The notes below the pieces were generated by a model. That model saw only the letters and a program-made list of their open reading frames with translations, did not search any database and had not been told where the DNA came from. Positions 57,626 through 64,000 of a stretch of 64,000 nt of DNA are shown one piece after another (positions within the stretch are counted from its first letter, which is position 1; the number at the start of each line of letters is the position of its first letter). The stretch is from an uncultured Chloroflexota bacterium (GTDB lineage Bacteria; Chloroflexota; Dehalococcoidia; CAUJGQ01): contig CALFMN010000009.1 of assembly GCA_937879875.1 (NCBI GenBank), positions 1 to 64,000 on the forward strand, in the 5' to 3' direction. A program made the position numbers and the translations under genes.

Positions 57626-58933
57626 TCAGCCGGACCGCACCTGGACGGCCGCCCGACTGGCGGGCATGGCAGCAGGGGTGGCGACGGTGTACGGCCCTTC
57701 CGGCAGGATGGCGATGCTCGCGTCCGGCTGCCGCGCCAGCAGCGTCTGCAGCGTCGCTTCGACCGAGTTTGCCGGTTCGAAGTGCGCGCCGCGGATCTGC
57801 GCGGCGCTCAGCCCGCCGCAGAAGGCGTAGACGCGGGCCTTCTCCTGCACGATCGCCTGGATCTGCGCCTGCCACTGATCCGGTGTCGTCGCCGCGCCGT
57901 CGTGCAGCAAGCCGAACAGCTCGTGGTGGCCGCGCGCCGCGGACAGGATGGCTCCGTAGCTGCCGTGGCTGGGGATACCGTCGCGGCACTCGGCCGCGAG
58001 CACGATGCTGCCGCCCGGCCGCACGATCCGCGCCGCCGCCGAGAGTCCCTTGATCGCCTGATACAGATTCTGGTCCAGCGGATAGCCGCCGTTGGTCGTG
58101 ACGACGATGTCGTACGCATGCGGCACCGCCCGCTCCTGCGCCCGCGCGACGAAGGCGCAGCCGGCCGCGTGCGCGGCGTAGCCTTCGGCGGCGAAGACGC
58201 CGGTAATCGCCCCCTGCTTGTTCACCGTGACGTCGAGCGTGAAGGTCGGCGGGGCGAGCGCCACGACCTCGCGCACGAGCTGCTGCACGGGGTTGTGCGT
58301 GATGCTGCCCCAGGTCGCGCTTGGGTCGCCGATGCGCGTACGGTCGTGCGCGAACAGCACCGTGTCCAGGCCGGCGACGCCGGGGCAGACGCCCTTCGGC
58401 CCGCCGCTGTAGCCCGCGAAGAAGTGCGGCTCGATCAACCCCACGACGATGCGCACGCCGGCATCAACGTAGCGACGCGCCAGCAACGCCGGGGCGCCCT
58501 GCGACGTGGTGCCGAGCTGTACCAGCGAGGCGTCGTCGCGGGCGTCATGGTTGATGACCTCGTAGCGGCGCAATATCTCGGCGCCGAGCATGCGCTCCAG
58601 TTCGACGGGTGTGTTGGCGCGGTGCGTGCCCGTGCCGCTCAGCAAGGTCAGCCGCTGTGGTCCGAAACCGAGTGCTTCCAGCTCCGCGAGCACGACGGGC
58701 ACGACGCGCTGGCTTGGAAAGGCGCGCGTCACGTCCGGAAAGACGAGCACCGCACGACTGCCGCCATGCACCAGATCGGCCAGCGGCGGCCCGGTGAGCG
58801 GGCTGCGCAGCCCGGCCAGCACTGCGCCGCGCTCGTCCGGGACGCCGGCGACCGGCGAAGACTCGATCACGACGGCCTGTTCAGGCGCCTCGATCTCCAA
58901 TCCGCTTTCGCCGTAGGCAAGCCGCACGCGCAT
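57626..58933 (-). CDS. larA: Lactate racemase-like protein (LarA family)
   Basis: Racemase or epimerase of 2-hydroxyacids using the nickel-pincer cofactor NPN. The catalytic residues known in Lactiplantibacillus LarA are present in order: Asp67 and Arg70 in VFPDVTRAFP, His104 in SGTGTHRANTP, His170 and Lys180 in EPHFFAGYSGGPKG, the lysine that binds the cofactor. The 435-residue length is normal. The larB, larC and larE genes needed to make NPN are not in the window. AAAGGA precedes ATG 58933. Substrate could be lactate or another short hydroxyacid, since LarA homologues vary. Confidence 0.9.
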   Translation of the reverse strand: MRVRLAYGESGLEIEAPEQAVVIESSPVAGVPDERGAVLAGLRSPLTGPPLADLVHGGSRAVLVFPDVTRAFPSQRVVPVVLAELEALGFGPQRLTLLSGTGTHRANTPVELERMLGAEILRRYEVINHDARDDASLVQLGTTSQGAPALLARRYVDAGVRIVVGLIEPHFFAGYSGGPKGVCPGVAGLDTVLFAHDRTRIGDPSATWGSITHNPVQQLVREVVALAPPTFTLDVTVNKQGAITGVFAAEGYAAHAAGCAFVARAQERAVPHAYDIVVTTNGGYPLDQNLYQAIKGLSAAARIVRPGGSIVLAAECRDGIPSHGSYGAILSAARGHHELFGLLHDGAATTPDQWQAQIQAIVQEKARVYAFCGGLSAAQIRGAHFEPANSVEATLQTLLARQPDASIAILPEGPYTVATPAAMPASRAAVQVRSG

Positions 58934-59200
58934 CGTGCCAGTCCTTTCGTCGCTGCTCGCGAACTCTCCCGATCTGTACTGTACGCCCTCCTGCTGCGAA
59001 GTCGCCCGCCGGCGCGCCCGCTGCTCTCCGCCTACTCACGGCGGTCGATGGCGGCGCTTGCCCTGAACACGGACAATGAAGCCAGGATGCCTGCCTCATG
59101 ACGCGCGAAGGGCAGACGCGTCGGCCGGCGCAACCGGGAGAGCCAGCACGGCTCATTGGACTGCAGCGATAGCAGGCCCACGTTGACGGACGGAGCCGGA

Positions 59201-60397
59201 ATGCGCGTCTTGACGGTCAACACCGGCTCATCCAGCGTGAAGGCCGGCCTGTTCGACATGCATGACGGCGAGCGGCTGGTGCTGTCCGCGCTCGGCGAAC
59301 GCATCGGCGCTGCCGACGCGCGGCTCGAGTTGCGGGACGCCGCCGGAAAGGTGTTGCGCCAGCAGCAGGGCGATATCGCCGACCACGCCGCGGCGCTGCG
59401 GCAGCTCTTCAACTGGCTTCAGGAGCTGGGGCCGGAGACGGCGCTGGAAGCGATCGGCCATCGCGTGGTCCACGGCGGGGCGCGCTTTGTGCAACCAACG
59501 CGGGTGAGCGTGGACGTGCTCGCGCAGTTGCGCAAACTCACCGCCATCGATCCTGATCATCTGCCGCAGGCGATCGCGGGCATGCAGATCGCGCTGGAAG
59601 CGTATCCGCCGCTGCCGCAGGTTGCCTGCTTCGACACGGCTTTCCACCGCGATAAACCGCGCGTGGCGACGCTGTACGCGTTGCCGCATGACGCGCTTGA
59701 CAGCGGTATCGTGCGCTACGGCTTCCACGGCCTGTCGTATGAATACGTGCTTGGCCGGCTTCGCGCCGAGGCGCCCGCCGCGGCGAACGGCCGGCTGATC
59801 ATCGCACACCTGGGCAGCGGCGCCAGCATGGCGGCAGTGCGCGACGGCGTGAGCATCGACACGACGATGGGCTTCAGTCCCACCGGCGGTCTGATGATGG
59901 GTACGCGCAGCGGCGACATCGATCCCGGTGTGCTGCTGTATCTGCTGCGAGAACGCGGGCTCTCGGCGGATGGACTCAGCGAACTGGTTAACGCGCGTGC
60001 GGGCCTGCTCGGCGTCTCGGGCACGAGCGCCGATTTACGCGATCTGCTCGCCCGCGAGGGTTCCGACGCGCGGGCCGCCGATGCCGTCGGCCTCTTCTGC
60101 TATCAGGCGCGCAAGTTTCTCGGTGCTCTGGCGGCGGTGCTTGGCGGGCTCGACAGCCTCGTGTTCACGGGCGGCATCGGCGAACACGCCGCGCCGATTC
60201 GATCGCGCATCTGCGCCGGCCTCGAGTTCCTCGGGCTGCAGATCGATGAGCGGCGCAACGCGGAGCATGCGCCAATCATCTCTGCCGAACACAGCCGGGT
60301 CATGGTTCGTGTGATCCCCACCGATGAGGCGCTGATGATCGCCCGCCACACGTACCGGCTGCTGACTGAGACAGGAGCATCCGATGTTCAGCTTTGA
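59201..60397 (+). CDS. ackA: Acetate kinase
   Basis: Converts acetyl-phosphate and ADP to acetate and ATP. The 398 residues start with VLTVNTGSSSVKAGLFD (Asn and Ser of the adenosine/phosphate site) and continue with GHRVVHGGARF, FDTAFHRDKP, RYGFHGLSYEYV, the AHLGSGASMAAVRDG loop and DTTMGFSPTGGLMMGTRSG. The Arg and Glu of GDIDPG and TGGIGEHAAPIR are also in place. GGAG 5 bases before ATG 59201. The 3' end overlaps the phosphoketolase gene by 14 bases: a coupled acetyl-phosphate route. Confidence 0.95.
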   Translation: MRVLTVNTGSSSVKAGLFDMHDGERLVLSALGERIGAADARLELRDAAGKVLRQQQGDIADHAAALRQLFNWLQELGPETALEAIGHRVVHGGARFVQPTRVSVDVLAQLRKLTAIDPDHLPQAIAGMQIALEAYPPLPQVACFDTAFHRDKPRVATLYALPHDALDSGIVRYGFHGLSYEYVLGRLRAEAPAAANGRLIIAHLGSGASMAAVRDGVSIDTTMGFSPTGGLMMGTRSGDIDPGVLLYLLRERGLSADGLSELVNARAGLLGVSGTSADLRDLLAREGSDARAADAVGLFCYQARKFLGALAAVLGGLDSLVFTGGIGEHAAPIRSRICAGLEFLGLQIDERRNAEHAPIISAEHSRVMVRVIPTDEALMIARHTYRLLTETGASDVQL

Positions 60398-62837
60398 CGC
60401 GGCAATCTCCAGCGCGGTCCGCAGCGACGGCGCGGCGTCCACGCCCGCGACAGCGACGCCGGCGCGCGGCGAGGCGGCCAACGCGCTGTCCGACGACCTG
60501 CTCGACCGTATGCAGCGCTACTGGTCGGCGGCGAACTATCTCACGATCGGGCAGATCTATTTGCAGGAGAATCCACTGCTGCGCGAGGCGTTGCGGCCGG
60601 AACAGATTAAGCCGCGGCTGCTCGGGCACTGGGGCACCTCTCCGGGGCTCAGCTTCATCTATGTCCAGCTCAACCGGTTGATCCGCGAGCACGACGCGAA
60701 CGTGATCTATCTCGCCGGGCCCGGCCACGGCGGGCCGGCGCTGCTGGCCAACGTCTATCTCGAAGGGACGTATTCGCAGATCTACCCCGAGGTTTCGCTG
60801 GATGCGGCCGGCATGCGCCGGCTCTTCCGCCAGTTCTCGACGCCGGGCGGCGTGCCCAGCCACGTCAGCGTGCCCACGCCCGGCTCGATCCACGAAGGCG
60901 GCGAGTTGGGCTACGTGTTGATGCACGCCTTCGGCGCCGCCTTCGATAACCCCGATCTGCTGGCGGTCGCGGTGATCGGCGACGGCGAAGCGGAGACGGG
61001 GCCGCTCGCCGGCTCGTGGAAGGGTGTCAGCTTTCTGAACCCGGTGCGCGACGGCGCGGTGCTGCCCATCCTTCACCTGAATGGCTACAAGATCAGCGGT
61101 CCCACGGTGCTCGCCCGCGCCAGCGACGACGAGGTACGCGCACAGATCGAAGGGCACGGCTACGAGGTACACTTCGTCGAGGGCGACGACCCTGCGACGA
61201 TGTTCCGCGCCTTCGCCGCCACGCTGGAGACCTGCTACCTGCGCATCCGCGCGATTCAGCAGCAGGCGCGCGGGCGCGGCTTTGCCGGCCGGCCACGCTG
61301 GCCCGCGATCGTGCTGCGCTCGCCCAAGGGCTGGACGGGGCCGCGGGAGCTGGACGGCACGCCGATCGCCGGCACGTTTCGCGCCCATCAGGTGCCGCTG
61401 GCGGACGTGAGCACCGACCCTGAACAGCTTCGCATGCTGGAGGCCTGGCTGCACGGCTACCATCCGGAGCAGCTTTTTGACGAGAACGGCCGCCTGGCCG
61501 CGGAGCTGGCCGCGCTTGCGCCCGAGGGCGACCGGCGCATGGGCGCGAACCCGCACGCCAACGGCGGCAAGCTGCTGCGCGCGCTCGATATTCCCGACTT
61601 CACGGACTACGCGGCGCCGGTGACGCGGCCTGCGACGGAGCGGCTGGAGTCAACACGGCGCTTCGGAGAGATGGTGCGCGATATCTTCACGCGCAACGCG
61701 CGCCAGCAGACCTTCCGCCTCTTCTGCCCGGATGAAACCAACTCCAACCGTCTGAACGCGGTGTTTGAGGTCGAGAACCGTTGCTTTGTCGAGCCGACGA
61801 TCGCGATCGACGATCATCTCTCGCCCGACGGCCGCGTGATGGAGGTCTTGAGCGAGCACAACTGCGAGGGCTGGCTCGAAGGCTACCTGCTCAGCGGCCG
61901 CCACGGCCTGTACGTGACCTATGAGTCGTTTGCGATGGTTTCCGCCTCGATGACCGTGCAGCACACGAAGTGGCTGGAGGAGGCCACGCGGCTGCCCTGG
62001 CGCGAGCCGGTCGCTTCGCTCAACATCCTTCTGACCTCGACCTGCTGGCGCAACGACCACAACGGCTTCAGCCATCAGGGGCCGGGCCTGATCGACGTGA
62101 TGCTGTCGAAGCGCGGCAGCGTGGCCCGCATCTACCTGCCCCCGGACGCAAACTGCCTGCTCTCCGTTGCCGACCACTGCCTGCGCAGCCGCGACTACGT
62201 GAATCTGATCGTGATCGACAAGCAGCCGCAGTTGCAGTGGCTGAACATGGACGCGGCGCGCGAGCACTGCGCCCGCGGCGCCTCGATCTGGGAGTGGGCG
62301 AGCAACGCGGGCGAGGAAGAGCCGGACGTCGTGCTCGCCTGCGCCGGCGACATTCCCACGCTCGAAACCGTAGCCGCCGCCGATTGGCTGCGCCAACGTC
62401 TGCCCGAGCTGCGCGTGCGCGTGGTCAATGTAGTGGATTTAATGGCGTTGTTCACGCGCGAGGCGCACCCGCACGGCATGGACGCAACCCGCTTCGTTGA
62501 ACTGTTCACCGCCAGCAAGCCCGTCGTCTTTGCCTTTCATGGCTATCAGCGCGCGGTGCACCAGATCGTGCATGGGCATGTGAACGCCGAGCGCTTTCAC
62601 GTACGCGGCTTCAACGAGCAAGGCACCACGACGACGCCGTTCGACATGGTGATGCTGAACGGCATGAGCCGCTACCATCTGGCGGCGGAGGCGCTGCGCC
62701 GAACGACGCGCCTGCACGAGCGCGCGGCTGCGCTGATCGCCGAGTGCAGCAGCCTGATGCAGAAGGCGACCGCCTACTCACGGGAGCACTTCGAAGATCC
62801 GCCGGAGATCCGCGACTGGACGTGGGGCGCGAGCTGA
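60384..62837 (+). CDS. xfp: Phosphoketolase (xylulose-5-P/fructose-6-P)
   Basis: Thiamine diphosphate enzyme that splits xylulose-5-phosphate (or fructose-6-phosphate) with phosphate into acetyl-phosphate and glyceraldehyde-3-phosphate (or erythrose-4-phosphate). The 817 residues are full length. Key parts: YLTIGQIYLQENPLL, the catalytic His in GHWGTSPGL and GPGHGGPA, the cofactor motif IGDGEAETGPLAGSWKG, LHLNGYKISGPT, and CPDETNSNRLNAVF in the second domain. AGGAG 7 bases before ATG 60384, inside the end of ackA. AckA then recovers ATP from the product. Confidence 0.96.
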   Translation: MFSFDAAISSAVRSDGAASTPATATPARGEAANALSDDLLDRMQRYWSAANYLTIGQIYLQENPLLREALRPEQIKPRLLGHWGTSPGLSFIYVQLNRLIREHDANVIYLAGPGHGGPALLANVYLEGTYSQIYPEVSLDAAGMRRLFRQFSTPGGVPSHVSVPTPGSIHEGGELGYVLMHAFGAAFDNPDLLAVAVIGDGEAETGPLAGSWKGVSFLNPVRDGAVLPILHLNGYKISGPTVLARASDDEVRAQIEGHGYEVHFVEGDDPATMFRAFAATLETCYLRIRAIQQQARGRGFAGRPRWPAIVLRSPKGWTGPRELDGTPIAGTFRAHQVPLADVSTDPEQLRMLEAWLHGYHPEQLFDENGRLAAELAALAPEGDRRMGANPHANGGKLLRALDIPDFTDYAAPVTRPATERLESTRRFGEMVRDIFTRNARQQTFRLFCPDETNSNRLNAVFEVENRCFVEPTIAIDDHLSPDGRVMEVLSEHNCEGWLEGYLLSGRHGLYVTYESFAMVSASMTVQHTKWLEEATRLPWREPVASLNILLTSTCWRNDHNGFSHQGPGLIDVMLSKRGSVARIYLPPDANCLLSVADHCLRSRDYVNLIVIDKQPQLQWLNMDAAREHCARGASIWEWASNAGEEEPDVVLACAGDIPTLETVAAADWLRQRLPELRVRVVNVVDLMALFTREAHPHGMDATRFVELFTASKPVVFAFHGYQRAVHQIVHGHVNAERFHVRGFNEQGTTTTPFDMVMLNGMSRYHLAAEALRRTTRLHERAAALIAECSSLMQKATAYSREHFEDPPEIRDWTWGAS

Positions 62838-62849
62838 GCCGGCCAGCGG

Positions 62850-63047
62850 CCCTCATCCTCACCCCCATCCCCTGCATTGGAAGTCTCCGACGATTGCGCT
62901 GCGCTCTGGCCCCCAATCCTGGAGGGAAGGAGGCGATCCTGGGTAGTGCATTCCATAACCGGCGCGGTTAACCCGACGCGCCCGCGGATCGCTCCAACCC
63001 GGGATCGCCCCTCGCCCAGGATTGGGAGAGGGGACGGGGGTGAGGGC
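62850..63047 (-). repeat. Intergenic repeat copy D
   Basis: Ends are CCCTCATCCTCACCCCC on the left and GGGGGTGAGGG on the right, an imperfect inverted pair. The interior contains GGAAGTCTCCGACGATTGCG followed by CTGCGCTCTGG, the same block (reverse orientation) as in copy A at 7850-7890. It also contains CCAATCCTGG / CCAGGATTGG arms. It lies between the phosphoketolase and dehydrogenase stops. Confidence 0.7.
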
Positions 63048-63060
63048 CGAAAGCCGCGGG

Positions 63061-64000
63061 CTACGGCACCAGCACGGCGCGCGTCACCTCGGTTTGCTTG
63101 CCGCTCCACTCGGCCAGCGGGAAGGCCTCGTTGATCTGTGCCAGCGGGAAACGGTGCGAGATCATCTCCTCAAACGGGTAACGCCCCCGCGCCCGCACCA
63201 GGAAATCGAGCGCGAGCGGCAGGATGCTGGGGCGGTACATGGCCGAACCGAGGATCTTCTTGCCGCGCAACAGCTGCGACGGCTGGATCGTCGCCGTGCT
63301 GTCCGGCACGATGTTGCCGATCTCGACGAAGGTGCCGCCGTTGCGCAGCATGGCGATACCCTCCGCCATCAGCGAGGCCAGTCCCACCAGCTCGAGGACG
63401 AGGTCGGCGCCGCGCCCCTCGGTCAGCGCCCGCACGCGCTGGATGCGGTCTTCGGCGGCCTCGTAGTCGGCGATGTTGACGGTTTCATCGGCGCCGAAGC
63501 GCTGCGCCAGCGCCAGGCGGTGCGGCATGCGATCGAGCACGATCACACGCTCGGCGCCCATGTCCTTCGCCATCGCCGTGGCTGAGAGGCCGAGCCCGCC
63601 GGCGCCCTGGATCACCACCTGCTGCCCTTCGCCGCAGCCGGCTGCGGTCAAGCCCTGGGTCACCGTGCCCAGCGCACAGTTGACCGGGCCGAGCACGTCG
63701 TCGGACAGCTCGTCGGGCACACGGAAGATGGGATGATTGGGCGGCAGATAGTAGTAGTCGGCGTAGGTGCCGACAAAGTGCGGGAACTCGCTCACCGAGC
63801 GGTAGGCGCCGCCGTTGGGGCAGAAGTTCACATCGCCGCGCAGGCAGAGATGGCAACGGCCGCAGGGGAAGATCGCCGAGTGAACGACGCGGTCGCCCTC
63901 GCGCAGCGGCGTGCCGACCGAATCGGTAGTCACACCCTTGCCGAGCTTGAACACGCGCCCGGTGCCCTCGTGGCCGAGCGCCCGCCCGCCGGCCGGCAGC
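63061..64000 (-). CDS. Zinc-dependent alcohol dehydrogenase, start beyond window edge
   Basis: At least 312 residues of a medium-chain dehydrogenase; the N-terminus lies past 64000. The visible part begins ALGHEGTGRVFKLG, the GHE zinc signature. CGRCHLCLRGDVNFC provides the four structural-zinc cysteines. The NAD-binding loop is VIQGAGGLGLSATAMAKDMG, followed by the acid in VIVLDRMPHRL that points to NAD rather than NADP. EEMISHRFPLAQINEAF is the usual C-terminal part. The substrate alcohol or sugar alcohol is not defined. Confidence 0.9.
   Translation of the reverse strand, partial: LPAGGRALGHEGTGRVFKLGKGVTTDSVGTPLREGDRVVHSAIFPCGRCHLCLRGDVNFCPNGGAYRSVSEFPHFVGTYADYYYLPPNHPIFRVPDELSDDVLGPVNCALGTVTQGLTAAGCGEGQQVVIQGAGGLGLSATAMAKDMGAERVIVLDRMPHRLALAQRFGADETVNIADYEAAEDRIQRVRALTEGRGADLVLELVGLASLMAEGIAMLRNGGTFVEIGNIVPDSTATIQPSQLLRGKKILGSAMYRPSILPLALDFLVRARGRYPFEEMISHRFPLAQINEAFPLAEWSGKQTEVTRAVLVP

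Overview
The window is very GC-rich (roughly two thirds G+C by eye), densely coded and bacterial. No rRNA, tRNA or CRISPR array is visible. The gene set suggests a member of the Chloroflexota or a close high-GC relative: a CobA-HemD fusion, CopC/CopD proteins, paired CaiB/BaiF CoA-transferases, a deoxyhypusine-synthase homologue, LarA and a DUF433/DUF5615 pair. The assignment is inferred from gene content only. Many genes start with GTG or TTG behind GGAG-type ribosome sites.

Left part (1-16520): nearly everything reads leftward. A tetrapyrrole operon begins with a MerR-like regulator behind a good sigma-70 promoter and continues with precorrin-2 dehydrogenase, hemA, hemC, cobA-hemD, hemB and a HAD hydrolase. 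An intergenic repeat sits between hemA and hemC. Downstream are a DEAD-box helicase with a terminator-like leader and a fatty-acyl desaturase. To the right is a riboflavin operon: dcd, ribD, ribE, ribBA, ribH and a small membrane protein. A methyltransferase follows.

Middle (17009-36460): catabolic and hypothetical genes. These include a CocE-type hydrolase, two short-chain dehydrogenases (one frameshifted), a PIN-like toxin and a DUF433 antitoxin arranged tail to tail, a PIG-L deacetylase, a SUI1-like factor behind a truncated luciferase-like gene, a deoxyhypusine-synthase homologue, DUF429, an AhpD-like protein, a tyrosine phosphatase, three overlapping genes of unknown function, an MFS exporter, a 2-hydroxyacid dehydrogenase and two CaiB CoA-transferases.

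Copper and redox part (36762-52160): a CopC-CopD-cytochrome c fusion, a histidine-rich lipoprotein and two more CopC-like membrane proteins lie in a row. A DrrAB-like ABC exporter follows. Next, on the other strand, is an OsmC-family gene with an in-frame UGA exactly where the reactive cysteine belongs, with a SECIS-like hairpin just after it: the strongest candidate for something new here. Two M20 peptidases, an S41 protease and two cupredoxins follow.

Right part (52315-64000): small hypothetical and secreted proteins, a zinc-ribbon protein, rpiA, larA, then ackA and phosphoketolase (xfp). These last two together turn sugar phosphates into acetyl-phosphate and then acetate plus ATP. A zinc alcohol dehydrogenase is cut by the right edge. 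Several intergenic gaps hold copies of a diverged repeat with inverted ends.
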